Shown here in pieces: positions 38,566-47,569 of a stretch of 64,000 nt of DNA (its first letter is position 1; every line of letters starts with the position of its first letter). Source of the DNA: Pseudomonas massiliensis (GTDB taxonomy: Bacteria; Pseudomonadota; Gammaproteobacteria; Pseudomonadales; Pseudomonadaceae); the NCBI RefSeq assembly GCF_000826105.1, contig NZ_CCYK01000006.1:62001-126000 (forward strand), in the 5' to 3' direction. The position numbers and the translations under genes are program-made. The notes under the pieces are model-generated. The model had not been told where the DNA came from, ran no database searches, and saw nothing but the letters and a program-made list of their open reading frames with translations.

Positions 38566-38896
38566 CGCTTAGAAGGGCGTCCAAGGCAGTCAGTTCAGTA
38601 GCTCAGATTGGCAAAGCTTCCTTAAGGCCAACAATGTGATCAGCAGCATGAGCCGACGCGGAAACTGTCATGACAATGCGGTAGCCGAAAGCTTTTTCCA
38701 GCTTTTGAAACGGGAGCGAATCCGACGAAGAATCTACGCGACTCGTGACGAGGCCCGGAGTGATATCTTCGATTACATCGAAATGTTCTATAACCCTAAA
38801 CGCCGACACGGCAGCGCTATGAAGCTGTCGCCGGTAGAGTATGAGAAACGCCATTTTCTGAGCTTGGAGGCTGTCTAGAAAACCGGGGGCGATTCA

Positions 38897-39447
38897 ATAA
38901 TATATCTTGAAAATACTTCTTCGTCCCTGAAGGACAAGGCACTAGCCCAACTGGTCGCCAACCGTGAAATTCAACGGATGCTCGGGGCCAGGGAAAGTTG
39001 TGAAGACATCTACCGCCTGCTGGATTCAACTGCCAAGTGGTCAGCTATGCCAGCCTGCGCAGAACCCGTCATGAAGGGTTACTGGGCTTTTTCTGCTGGA
39101 CACCCGTTACGACGCACTCCGCAATGAGGGTACCCAGGCGCTGAGTTGCTTTGACAATGTGGTGGGCCATTTCAGCCTGTTCACACGTTATCGAGATACT
39201 TCGAAATGGGTCGAGCATACTTTCTACCGCTATTGTTGGCAGCGGCTGATTGGCCGAAAGTTTAGAAGGTCACGGGCGACGTTAACAATGCTCCATACTT
39301 AGCCTCCCAGTGCCTACATGGCTTTCAGTATTCGATCGGGAAGTTTGAACAGCGAAGCGCTTGGACATCAAGGCAAACCCTGGTACAGCCCTCAAGCCGC
39401 TTGCGCTATCATGCTGGCTTCGCCCGTTTCAGGTCTCGCCCCACCCC
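38897..39447. other. Intergenic region with degraded coding remnants
   Basis: About 550 bases between the IS and the GntR gene. Plus-strand frames read protein-like pieces such as KDKALAQLVANREIQRMLGA (about 38930-39000), and in another frame a piece (about 39095-39300) reading LLDTRYDALRNEGTQALSCF. They are interrupted by shifts and stops, so this may be a decayed gene partly removed when the IS arrived. I cannot name it. The promoter of the GntR gene presumably lies at the right end. Confidence 0.35.
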
Positions 39448-40224
39448 ATGGATTACCGCAAACCTTCAGATCGCAAGAGCATGCATGCCCGAATCGTCCA
39501 GGAACTGGGCATGCATATTGTGTCTGGCCGGTTTCCACCGGATCAGAAGCTGCCGCCTGAAGCGACCCTGTGCGAGGAATACGCCGTCAGCCGGCCGGTG
39601 CTCCGGGAAGCCACCCGAGTGCTGGTGGCCAAGGGGCTGGTGTACTCGCGCCCCAGGGTTGGCACCGTGGTCAAGCCGCGCAAGGAATGGCACCTGCTGG
39701 ACCCGGACGTTCTGCACTGGGTGATGCAGACCACGCCACAGAACGAATTTTTCGCCCTGCTCACCAGCGTACGGGCCATCATCGAGCCGGCGGCGGCGGC
39801 CCTGGCGGCGCAGAACGCCACGGACGAGGATGTGACGGGCATCAGCGAGGCCTATCAGCGCATGGAGGCGGCCAGGACACCCGATGCGGTGCTGCAGCCG
39901 GATCTGGACTTTCATAGCCGCATCGCCGATGCCACCCACAACCCTCTGCTCGCTCACCTGTGCGACATGCTGGCCATGGCCTTGCGCGAGGCCCTGCGTC
40001 ACTCCAACCAGCGCCCGAACCTTCACGAGCTGGCCCTGCCTCGACACAAGGCGATTCTCACCGCCATCGAAAACCGCGACCCCCTTGGCGCCCAGCATGC
40101 GGCCCTTGTTCAACTGGACGATGCCCGCACAGCGCTGAACGTGGTGCTGGGCCAACAGCTCGGCCTTGCCCATCCCCCCACTGCGGGCGAGCCTGGCAGG
40201 AGCGATACCCGGCTCGATCATTAG
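39448..40224 (+). CDS. FadR-subfamily GntR transcriptional regulator
   Basis: Regulator of 258 residues. The N-terminal winged helix is IVQELGMHIVSGRFPPDQKL, then CEEYAVSRPVLREATRVLVA and GLVYSRPRVGTVV. The C-terminal FCD effector domain (about 95-225) has metal-binding histidines in DLDFHSRIADATHN and LPRHKAILTAI and ends with a further His in GAQHAALVQL. The ATG at 39448 is preferred; upstream starts would add an unrelated leader. No target gene is adjacent now. A matching operator lies at 24521, so it probably controls the sugar-acid genes on the other side of the island. Sugar acids are common effectors of this subfamily. Confidence 0.87.
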   Translation: MDYRKPSDRKSMHARIVQELGMHIVSGRFPPDQKLPPEATLCEEYAVSRPVLREATRVLVAKGLVYSRPRVGTVVKPRKEWHLLDPDVLHWVMQTTPQNEFFALLTSVRAIIEPAAAALAAQNATDEDVTGISEAYQRMEAARTPDAVLQPDLDFHSRIADATHNPLLAHLCDMLAMALREALRHSNQRPNLHELALPRHKAILTAIENRDPLGAQHAALVQLDDARTALNVVLGQQLGLAHPPTAGEPGRSDTRLDH

Positions 40225-40238
40225 GTGATCGGCAAGGA

Positions 40239-40258
40239 TACCCAGCTTGCGCTGGGTA
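40239..40258. terminator. Hairpin between convergent gntR and transporter genes
   Basis: A perfect eight-base-pair stem with a four-base loop (TACCCAGC-TTGC-GCTGGGTA) lies in the 47-base gap between the converging genes. There is no T-run, so it may act only weakly. Confidence 0.4.
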
Positions 40259-40271
40259 GCATGGCAAGGGC

Positions 40272-42638
40272 CTACCGAAGTTCAGACCTTCGGGCTACCA
40301 GGAAACGGGCCAGCGCTGGCAACAGCCACAGGGCGCCGAACATGTTCCAAAGCAACATGAAGGTCAGCATCAGCCCCATGTCTGCCTGGAACTTGATGGC
40401 CGAGAACATCCAGGTCGCCACTCCTATCGCCAGGCACAGGCCAGTGAAGAGCACGGCCTTGCCGGTGGAACGTAGGGTTTCATAGTAGGCCTGCTGTAGC
40501 GGCAGACCGGCTTTCAGGAAAGTGGACAATCGGCTGTAGATGTAGATCCCATAGTCCACCCCGATGCCTACCCCTAGCGCGATCACCGGCAAGGTCGCCA
40601 CCTTCACACCGATGCCCATGGCCGCCATCAGGGCATTGCCCAGCACGGAAGTGAGCACCAGAGGCAACACGATACAGAGCGTGGCCGCCACCGAGCGGAA
40701 GGTAATGAAGCACATCACGGCCACGCAGAGGTACACCAGCGCGAGAATGGTCCGCTCAGCCGAGGCGATCACCTCGTTGGTAGCTGCCTCGACCCCGGCA
40801 TTGCCGGCCGCCAGCAGGAACTTGAGGTTGTCCCGGTCGTGATCGGCGGCGAAAGCCTGCACCGCCGCGGTGACCGCCTTTAGGGTCTCGGCTTTATGGT
40901 CATTGAGGAACACCAGTACCGGGGCCAGGGAGCAGTTGGCGTTATACAGACTGTCGGCCCGGGCAATGGAGTTGTTGAGCACATCCTGGTTGCGCGACAA
41001 GGCCTCCCACTTGAGGCTACCCTCGTTCATGCCCTTGATCACCTGCTTGGAAACGGTAACCAGGGACACCGCCGATTGCACCCCCGGCGTGCCCTCCAAG
41101 GCCCAGCTCAGCTCATCGATGGCCGCCATCACCGGGTAGCTGGAGCATTGCTCTGCACCGGTCTTGACCATCACCACCAGTACGTCCGAGCTGGTGGAGT
41201 AATGCCCGATGATGAAGGCGTTGTCCTGGTTGTAACGTGAGTCCGCCCGCAGCTCCGGCGCGCCCTGGTCCAGGTCACCGATTTGAAGGCGCTGGCTGTA
41301 CCACAGGCCGACCCCGAAGGCGATCAATGCCAGCAGCAGCGAAACCGGCGCTACCTTCGGGCTGGCGAACGTCGACAACAGGCGCCAGAAACGATGCTCA
41401 CGATGGGCGTCCCGCCGGCTGCGTGCCACGGCGCTAGGACTGATGCCAACGTAGGAGATCGCTACCGGAAGCAGAATGAGGTTGGTGAACACGATCACCG
41501 CCACTCCCACCGAGGCACCGATGGCCAGCTCGCGGATGACGCCGATATCGATCACCAGCAAGGTGATGAAGCCTACCGCGTCCGCGAGGATGGCGATCAT
41601 CCCGGGCAGGAAGAGCTGCCTGAAGGTGCGCCGGGCAGCCGTCAGCGCATTGTCGGCCTCACCGGACTGCAAGGCGATGCCATTGATTTTCTGAACGCCA
41701 TGGGAGATGCCAATGGCAAAGATCAAAAACGGCACCAGCATGGAATACGGGTCCAGCCCAAAACCAAGCACATGCATCAGGCCCAGTTGCCAGACCACTG
41801 CGACCAGGGTCGCCAACAGCACCGCGAGGGTGCCTCGCAGGCAGCGGGTAAACCCCAACAGCAGTACCAGGGTGACCACCAGCACTATGGCGAAGAACAT
41901 CACCACCATGACCAGGCCATCGATGAGGTCGCCCACTTTTTTCGCAAAGCCCACCATGTGGATGCGAACCTGCGGGTTTTGGGCCTGGTACTTCTCGCGT
42001 ACCTGGGCTTCCAGGGCATGGGACAGCGCGCGGTAATCCAGCTGTGTCACCGAGCCGGGATCTTGCGGGTCGGCATAGCGTTCCAGCAAAGGTACCTCGA
42101 TGATGCTGGAGCGAAAATCATTGGCTACCATCCGCCCGACCAGGCCCGACTTCAGTACGTTGTCATGCAACCTCGCCAGGCTTGCGGCCGAGCCATCATA
42201 CCCTGGCGGGATGATTTCACCCCCCGCGAACCCTTCCTCGGTGACCTCGGTCCAGCGTACGCTGGGACTCCACAATGACTTGAGCCCGGCCCGGTCCACA
42301 CCTGGCAGGTAGAACAGTTCGTCGTTGATCTGGCGCAGGGTCTCCATGTATCCCGCCTGGAAAATATCCCCTTCCGTGCTTTCCACCGCAATTCGCAGGC
42401 TGTTTCCCAGGTTCGCCAGGTCGTTGCGGTGAGCGAGCATGTTCTGGATGTAGGGATGACTCAGGGGGATCATCTTTTCGAAACTGGTCGACGGCCGGAT
42501 CTGCAGCGCCTGCCAGAACAACAGCAGGCTGGTCAGCAGGCACAGCCCGATGACCGCGGGGCGGTGATTGAAGATCAAGCGCTCGAGCACACCGACACGC
42601 TGCGACTCCGCCGGGGGTGGTACCAGGGCCTGGTTCAT
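40272..42638 (-). CDS. MMPL/RND-family transporter
   Basis: Large integral membrane protein of 788 residues from the ATG at 42638, where MNQALVPPPAESQRVGVLER precedes the first helix; an upstream frame overlaps the partner gene and is not supported. The two-fold RND-like repeat is visible: a cluster of helices near residues 225-400 with SHGVQKINGIALQSGEADNA, and again near 620-780 with GVGIGVDYGIYIYSRLSTFL carrying the Asp of the proton path. It belongs to the MMPL branch that moves lipids or hydrophobic compounds. The start overlaps the stop of the YCF48-like gene (ATGA), so the two are coupled. In other pseudomonads this pair accompanies DUF1302/DUF1329 outer-membrane genes, which are not visible here. 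Confidence 0.87.
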   Translation of the reverse strand: MNQALVPPPAESQRVGVLERLIFNHRPAVIGLCLLTSLLLFWQALQIRPSTSFEKMIPLSHPYIQNMLAHRNDLANLGNSLRIAVESTEGDIFQAGYMETLRQINDELFYLPGVDRAGLKSLWSPSVRWTEVTEEGFAGGEIIPPGYDGSAASLARLHDNVLKSGLVGRMVANDFRSSIIEVPLLERYADPQDPGSVTQLDYRALSHALEAQVREKYQAQNPQVRIHMVGFAKKVGDLIDGLVMVVMFFAIVLVVTLVLLLGFTRCLRGTLAVLLATLVAVVWQLGLMHVLGFGLDPYSMLVPFLIFAIGISHGVQKINGIALQSGEADNALTAARRTFRQLFLPGMIAILADAVGFITLLVIDIGVIRELAIGASVGVAVIVFTNLILLPVAISYVGISPSAVARSRRDAHREHRFWRLLSTFASPKVAPVSLLLALIAFGVGLWYSQRLQIGDLDQGAPELRADSRYNQDNAFIIGHYSTSSDVLVVMVKTGAEQCSSYPVMAAIDELSWALEGTPGVQSAVSLVTVSKQVIKGMNEGSLKWEALSRNQDVLNNSIARADSLYNANCSLAPVLVFLNDHKAETLKAVTAAVQAFAADHDRDNLKFLLAAGNAGVEAATNEVIASAERTILALVYLCVAVMCFITFRSVAATLCIVLPLVLTSVLGNALMAAMGIGVKVATLPVIALGVGIGVDYGIYIYSRLSTFLKAGLPLQQAYYETLRSTGKAVLFTGLCLAIGVATWMFSAIKFQADMGLMLTFMLLWNMFGALWLLPALARFLVARRSELR

Positions 42639-43621
42639 CGCATGCGCTCCGTAAGCTCTGTGGGCTGGGCCTGACGGGCGCCGCCCTGCCCGACCAGCCA
42701 AAGGTTGCCACCTGGTGCCTGGGCTACCGCGGCCAGCGCCTGGCGGTCCGGTCGAGTGCGGCTGCTGAAGGTAGCGCCGTCATCCTGGCTGTAGAGCACC
42801 GTGCCGCCGTTGCCGACAATCACCAAGGCCCCGTCAGCCAGCAGCGCCCCTCCCGCCAGGCCACTGTCCAGGGCCCCTTGGCCGCCTACGATGGTCACCG
42901 CCTGCCAGGAGTCGCCGCTGTCGGTCGAGCGCAGCACATTGCCCCGCAGCCCGTACACCAGCAGGGTGCCAGGAGCATGGGTCGCCAGTACGCCGAAGAA
43001 CGACCCCTGATAGGGGCTATCCAGCCGTTCCCAGGTCAGACCTTGATCACGCGAGCGAAACAATCCGCCCTGCTCGCCCACGATGAACAGGTTGCCATCG
43101 CCACTGGCGGAGATGGCGTTGAGGTGCAACTGATCGGGATTGTCGAGTCGAGCCCCGGCCTCTTCCCAATGTGCTCCACCGTCTTCGGTAGCCAGCAGTT
43201 CTCCATAGGCACCGATCGCGATGCCACGCTGGGCATTGGCGAACCAGACATCCAGCAAGGGCGCCTCGCGCTCTGGTGCCTGCCGCTGAAGCGTCCAGTG
43301 GCTGCCGCCGTCGACAGTGGCGAGAACCTGGGCGTCGTGGCCGACGGCCCAGCCATGCTGAGGGTCGGCAAAGAACACCGCCGTCAACAAGACCTGGGTA
43401 GGCGAATCCGCCAACTGCCAGTTCCGTCCCTGGTCATCGGAATACAGGATTTGCCCGCGGGCACCTACGGCTACCAGGCGGTTGCCCGCCGTGGCTACGT
43501 CTACCAATAGGCTCCGCAGCGCGCGCTGCGCTGCTGTAGGAGCCAGCTCGGCCTGCGCGGGCCACATTGGCAAGGCGCAGGCTGCGAGCAGTGCCAGGGC
43601 AAGAAAAAGGGGTTTCCCCAT
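42635..43621 (-). CDS. YCF48-related exported beta-propeller protein
   Basis: Protein of 328 residues with a signal peptide (MGKPLFLALALLAACALPMW, cleaved after AQA). Repeated propeller motifs of the Ycf48/Hcf136 type follow: AVGARGQILYSDDQGRNWQL, GWAVGHDAQVLATVDGGSHW, GIAIGAYGELLATEDGGAHW and LFIVGEQGGLFRSRDQGLTW. The name comes from a plant photosystem assembly factor, but the bacterial members accompany MMPL transporters and probably assist them in the periplasm. It is the first gene of the two-gene operon. Confidence 0.87.
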   Translation of the reverse strand: MGKPLFLALALLAACALPMWPAQAELAPTAAQRALRSLLVDVATAGNRLVAVGARGQILYSDDQGRNWQLADSPTQVLLTAVFFADPQHGWAVGHDAQVLATVDGGSHWTLQRQAPEREAPLLDVWFANAQRGIAIGAYGELLATEDGGAHWEEAGARLDNPDQLHLNAISASGDGNLFIVGEQGGLFRSRDQGLTWERLDSPYQGSFFGVLATHAPGTLLVYGLRGNVLRSTDSGDSWQAVTIVGGQGALDSGLAGGALLADGALVIVGNGGTVLYSQDDGATFSSRTRPDRQALAAVAQAPGGNLWLVGQGGARQAQPTELTERMR

Positions 43622-43764
43622 GGAGCCTTCCCTTGTTGTGTTGTTATCGGTGGCTGCTGGAGAGAGGTTATAGCGAAGTCAGGGGCCATGGGAGGCCCCA
43701 TTCACGCCAGCAATGAAGCAGGTGTGGCCCATCGCATGGCGTCTGGTGCCCCTCGAGGGTCCGA

Positions 43765-43782
43765 CAGGCGCCGGGGCGCCTG
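43765..43782. terminator. Possible hairpin downstream of pepN
   Basis: CAGGCGCC pairs with GGCGCCTG across a two-base spacer, just beyond the pepN stop on the minus strand. It is GC-rich with no T-tract. Confidence 0.3.
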
Positions 43783-43788
43783 CCTGCG

Positions 43789-46446
43789 TCAGGCCAGGCT
43801 CTTGCTCACCACTTCGAACACATCGCTGGAGAGCGGCCCGCTGGCCTTGATGCGCTCCAGTTCACCTTTCATCAACGCCTGGCTGGCGCCACCGAACTTG
43901 CGCCAGCGGGTCAGTGGCGTCAGTTGGCGGGCGGCAATCTGCGGGTTCAAGGCATTGAGCTGGATCACCAGGTCTGCCAGGAAACGATAGCCGCTACCAT
44001 CCGGTGCATGGAAGTTGATGTGGTTCTGCCCGGCGAAGGCGCCGACCAGGGCGCGTACCTTGTTGGGGTTGCGCAGGCTGAAGGCCGGGTGCTGCATGAG
44101 GGCCTTGACGCGCTCCAGGCCACCGGGCAGCGTGCTGGCCGCCTGCACGCTGAACCACTGATCCATGACCAGCGGATTGTCCTTGAAATGCTCGGCGAAA
44201 GCCTCCAAAGCCTTGGCCCGCTCTGCCTCGAACGGGGAATTGACCAGCACGGCCAGGGCAGCCAGGCGCTCGGTCATGTTGTCACAATGGTCGTACTGCT
44301 CGAGGGTAGCCTGCAGCACTTCAGGGCGCCCGCTGAGCATCAGGTAGGACAGGGCGATGTTCTGCAGGCTGCGGCGGGCGAAATGCGCGGCACTGGCTTC
44401 GTAGACAGTGCCCCGTGAAACCTCCCGGTTGGCGCTGTAGCGCTTCCAGAGCCCGTCGAACAGGGCCTCGGCAATGCGCTGGCGGGCGAATTCGCGAGCG
44501 GCATGAATGGCCTGCACATCGGCCACTTCACTGAGCTCCATCAGGTAGGCTTCGCCAGGCAAGGACAGCATTTCGGCGACCATGGCCTGATCCAGGCTCG
44601 TATCGGCCAATACCGTGCCCAGCGCCGTGATCAAGCGCTCGTCCATGTTCAGGGGCTGATGAGCCTGGTGCTGGCCCACAAGCTCCTGAAGCACCTGTAC
44701 CGCCAGTCGCTGGCCGGCGTCCCAGCGATTGAAACCATCGCTGTCGTGCTGCATGAGGAACATCAACTGGTCACGGTCGTACGGGAAGCTCAGCTTCACC
44801 GGCGCGCTGAATCCGCGCAGCAAGGACGGCAAAGGCTTGGCGGTCACGCCCTCGAAGGTGAAGGACTGCTCGGCTTCCGTCACTGCCAGCACGCGTTCGG
44901 TGCCGGTGGCCACGGCCTCGCCTTGCAGGCGCAACTCCAGATCGCGGCCTTGGGCGTCCAGCAATCCGAGCGCGACAGGAATGACGAACGGCAGCTTCTC
45001 GGCGCTTTCCGGGGTGGCCGGGCAGCTTTGGCGGAAAGTCAGGGTGTAGGTTTGCGCGGCCTGGTCGTAGGCTTCGCTTACCGTCAGGCGCGGGGTACCC
45101 GCCTGGCTGTACCAGCGCTTGAACTGGGTGAGGTCGGCGCCATTGGCGTCTTCCATGGCCTTTACGAAATCATCGCAGGTGACTGCCTGGCCATCATGGC
45201 GCTCGAAGAACAGGTCGCTACCCTTGCGGAAGCCCTCGGCGCCCAGCAGGGTCCGAATCATTCCGACCACTTCCGACCCTTTCTCGTACACGGTAAGGGT
45301 GTAGAAGTTGGAAATTTCCATGTAGCTGGCCGGGCGCACCGGATGGGCCATGGGGCCGGCATCTTCGGCGAACTGGTGAGTGCGCAGGTAGGCGACATCC
45401 TCGATGCGTTTCACCGTGGCCGAGTTCATGTCGGCGGAAAACGCGGCGTCGCGGTAAACCGTGAAGCCCTCTTTCAGGGATAGCTGGAACCAGTCACGGC
45501 AGGTTACCCGGTTGCCAGTCCAGTTATGGAAATATTCGTGGGCAACCACCGCCTCCACGCGCTGGTGGGCGGCATCGGTGGCGGTCTCGGCCCGCGCCAG
45601 GACGCAACTGGAGTTGAAGATGTTCAACCCCTTGTTTTCCATGGCGCCCATGTTGAAGTCGTTGACCGCCACGATCATGAAGATGTCCAGGTCGTACTCG
45701 CGGCCATACACCTCTTCATCCCAGCGCATGGATTTCTTGAGGCTGGTCATGGCGTGCTGGCACTTGTCGATGTTCTCCGGTTCGACATAGATGCGCAGGG
45801 TCACGTCCCGTCCGGAGGCGCGGGTGAAGCTGTCTTCCACGCACCAAAGGTCTCCGGCCACCAGAGCGAAAAGGTAGGCGGGCTTTTTGAAAGGGTCTTC
45901 CCAGGTGGCCCAGTGACGGCCGTCCTCGCCCTCCCCGCTGGCGATAGGGTTACCGTTGGAAAGCAGGATGGGGTAACGCTGCTTGTCCGCGCTCAGGCTG
46001 GTGGTGAACCGGCTCATCACGTCAGGGCGGTCCAAGTACCAGGTGATCTTGCGGAAGCCTTCCGCTTCGCACTGGGTGCAGAACATCTTGCCGGATTTGT
46101 ACAGCCCTTCCAGGGCGGTATTGGTTTCCGGATGGATGCGCACGCTGCTGTCCACCACGAAGTTCTCGGCCCTGGGATGCAAGGTCAGGTGTGCGTCGTC
46201 GAGCTGATATTCGTCGCTGCCCAGGTCCCGGTCATCGAGCTTCAAGGCCAGCAGCTCCAGTTCCTGGCCGTCCAGCACCAGGGGTGGCAGGCCCGGACCG
46301 GCCGCGGGGTTGCGCCGCATCACCAACTGGGCATGTACCAGGGTGTGATCTTCGTGAAGCTCGAAGGTCAGGTGGGTTTCGTCGATCAGGTAGTCGGGGG
46401 CCCGATAGTCCTTCAGGTAGATCGTCTTTGGCTGTTCGGTGCGCAT
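43789..46446 (-). CDS. pepN: Aminopeptidase N (M1 family)
   Basis: Zinc metallopeptidase of 885 residues that removes N-terminal amino acids from peptides in the cytosol. The substrate-recognition motif is GAMENKGLNIFN. The zinc-binding motif is VVAHEYFHNWTGNRVTCRDW, with the third ligand Glu in LSLKEGFTVYRD. The C-terminal helical domain is the DUF3458 type of proteobacterial PepN. Length and motifs match the family well. It is followed upstream by the DUF2797 gene 12 bases away on the same strand. Confidence 0.96.
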   Translation of the reverse strand: MRTEQPKTIYLKDYRAPDYLIDETHLTFELHEDHTLVHAQLVMRRNPAAGPGLPPLVLDGQELELLALKLDDRDLGSDEYQLDDAHLTLHPRAENFVVDSSVRIHPETNTALEGLYKSGKMFCTQCEAEGFRKITWYLDRPDVMSRFTTSLSADKQRYPILLSNGNPIASGEGEDGRHWATWEDPFKKPAYLFALVAGDLWCVEDSFTRASGRDVTLRIYVEPENIDKCQHAMTSLKKSMRWDEEVYGREYDLDIFMIVAVNDFNMGAMENKGLNIFNSSCVLARAETATDAAHQRVEAVVAHEYFHNWTGNRVTCRDWFQLSLKEGFTVYRDAAFSADMNSATVKRIEDVAYLRTHQFAEDAGPMAHPVRPASYMEISNFYTLTVYEKGSEVVGMIRTLLGAEGFRKGSDLFFERHDGQAVTCDDFVKAMEDANGADLTQFKRWYSQAGTPRLTVSEAYDQAAQTYTLTFRQSCPATPESAEKLPFVIPVALGLLDAQGRDLELRLQGEAVATGTERVLAVTEAEQSFTFEGVTAKPLPSLLRGFSAPVKLSFPYDRDQLMFLMQHDSDGFNRWDAGQRLAVQVLQELVGQHQAHQPLNMDERLITALGTVLADTSLDQAMVAEMLSLPGEAYLMELSEVADVQAIHAAREFARQRIAEALFDGLWKRYSANREVSRGTVYEASAAHFARRSLQNIALSYLMLSGRPEVLQATLEQYDHCDNMTERLAALAVLVNSPFEAERAKALEAFAEHFKDNPLVMDQWFSVQAASTLPGGLERVKALMQHPAFSLRNPNKVRALVGAFAGQNHINFHAPDGSGYRFLADLVIQLNALNPQIAARQLTPLTRWRKFGGASQALMKGELERIKASGPLSSDVFEVVSKSLA

Positions 46447-46458
46447 GGCCTCGTCCTT

Positions 46459-47289
46459 CTACTGGTGCACGGCGAGCTGGTAGGCCGTGTATTTGCGAAT
46501 GTTGATCACGCCGGTGTCGAATATCAGGTATTGACCCTTGATGCCGGTCAGCGTGCCTTCGGCCACCGGGGCCTTGTCCAGGTTGAAGCTGGTGATCTTG
46601 CCCGGATATGCCTGCACCGGATAGCGGATGTTCACCACTTCGGCGTCCGGGATCGGCTGGATCGCCTGCAGGCCGAAACGCTCCTGCAACAGGCTGATAC
46701 CCGCGGCGCAACTGTCGAACAGTTGCTCGCGCAAAGCGGGCAGGTCCACGGCCTCGGCATCGCCCTTGAGCAGCGCGCGCCAGTTGGTGCGGTCCGGCAC
46801 CTGGGTGCGGAACAGATCTTCCACCAGGCCCGATTGCTGCCGGGTGGCCACTCGCAGGATCGGCAGCGCCTGGCTGGCTCCCTGGTCAAGCCAGCGGGTG
46901 GGCACCTGGGTGGCGCGGGTAATGCCTACCTTTACACCTGAGCTATTGGCAAGATAGACGATATGGTCGGTCATGCAGAATTGCTCGCCCCAGGATGGCT
47001 CTCTGCAGGTGCCATGCTCGTAGTGACAGCGCTCCGGGCTCATGATGCACAGGTCACAGGCGGCGAGCTTGATCATGCAGGGGTAGCAATACCCCTGGCT
47101 GTAGCTGCTCTTGGTGCGCTTGCCACAGTGACTGCAATGGATGGCGCCCAGATACTCCAGCTTGAGCGTGCGGCCGATCAGCGGGTTGAGGGGCACCCGC
47201 GTCTCGCCCAGGCGCAGGTCATAGCAGGCCTGCTCGTTCTCGATGCGAACGGCCATTTTGCTGACGGAACCACGTCCGAGCTCGATCAA
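46459..47289 (-). CDS. DUF2797 domain-containing protein
   Basis: Protein of about 276 residues with a zinc-ribbon-like N-terminal half (CSHCGKRTKSSYSQGYCYPC, then CDLCIMSPERCHYEHGTC) and the rest resembling a GIY-YIG-like fold region (IVYLANSSGVKVGITR). This layout is the DUF2797 family. I placed the start at TTG 47289, which overlaps the yeaC stop (TTGA) and gives the usual IELGRGSVSKMAVR opening; an ATG ten codons in is the alternative. Function unknown, though a nucleic-acid role is suggested by the zinc sites. Confidence 0.82.
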   Translation of the reverse strand: MIELGRGSVSKMAVRIENEQACYDLRLGETRVPLNPLIGRTLKLEYLGAIHCSHCGKRTKSSYSQGYCYPCMIKLAACDLCIMSPERCHYEHGTCREPSWGEQFCMTDHIVYLANSSGVKVGITRATQVPTRWLDQGASQALPILRVATRQQSGLVEDLFRTQVPDRTNWRALLKGDAEAVDLPALREQLFDSCAAGISLLQERFGLQAIQPIPDAEVVNIRYPVQAYPGKITSFNLDKAPVAEGTLTGIKGQYLIFDTGVINIRKYTAYQLAVHQ

Positions 47290-47546
47290 TGGATGGCATC
47301 CGACTTGAACAGGATATTGGCCACGGGCACGGATTTGGAGCTGCACTCCTGCGGCCCCATGTAGCCGGTGCGCTGTTCTTCAGGAAGGTTCTGCGCTTCC
47401 CAGGCGATCACCGCCTGTAGCGACAGTTCCTTCTGTTCCTGGGTCAGCTTGCGCCCATCGGACCATTTTCCGATCTCCACGGCCAGTTTTAGGCTTTCGT
47501 AGATTTCAGGCGTAATGTTTTCGATCATGTCAGCGAAGGTGGTCAT
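47286..47546 (-). CDS. yeaC: YeaC-like DUF1315 protein
   Basis: Small protein of 86 residues (MTTFADMIENITPEIYESLK...) with the conserved segment LAVEIGKWSDGRKLTQEQKE and LPEEQRTGYMGPQECSS typical of DUF1315/YeaC. Cytosolic, function unknown. Its end overlaps the DUF2797 start. Confidence 0.88.
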   Translation of the reverse strand: MTTFADMIENITPEIYESLKLAVEIGKWSDGRKLTQEQKELSLQAVIAWEAQNLPEEQRTGYMGPQECSSKSVPVANILFKSDAIH

Positions 47547-47569
47547 CGAGGCATCCGGCGATTGGAAAG

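Larger units (their letters stand above)
37193..38581 (+). mobile_element. IS110-family insertion sequence nested in the IS3 element
   Basis: The flanking transposase reads ...CACTCAGAT | CAAGGCAGTC... across the insertion, which fixes the element to about 1389 bp without inverted repeats or a target duplication, as is typical for IS110. The long non-coding part is on the left (about 287 bp) and only 16 bp follow the transposase, the IS110 rather than the IS1111 layout. The exact ends may differ by a few bases. Confidence 0.85.
36607..38878 (+). pseudogene. IS3-group orfB (DDE transposase), frameshifted and split by IS110
   Basis: The N-terminal frame (KKHSIDYPVRRLCQALRVHP) shifts at a run of four C (36728-36731). 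Removing one C joins it to REKEDQRLLGLIKHAWLESG. The frame continues through VWVTDITYVRSYEGWLYLAV to MIHSD at 37192, where the IS110 element enters. It resumes at 38582 with QGSQFSSSDWQSF and RGNCHDNAVAESFFQLLKRE and ends at 38878. Frames on the two sides of the IS110 match exactly, so that insertion alone would be precise; the C-run indel is a separate lesion. Confidence 0.88.
36276..38896 (+). mobile_element. IS3-family insertion sequence (IS3 group), interrupted by an IS110 element
   Basis: The left end TGAATCGCCCCTGGTTTCAT and the inverted right end TGAATCGCCCCCGGTTTTCT are clear terminal repeats. Without the nested 1389-bp IS110 element the IS would be about 1230 bp, normal for the group. 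The flanking bases (CGGCC and ATAAT) do not form a target duplication, which suggests a deletion or recombination at one side. Confidence 0.88.

Noticed and set aside
26370..39440. Integrative element inserted at a tRNA with direct repeats
   Set aside because: No tRNA gene, integrase or matching flanking repeats could be seen at either edge.
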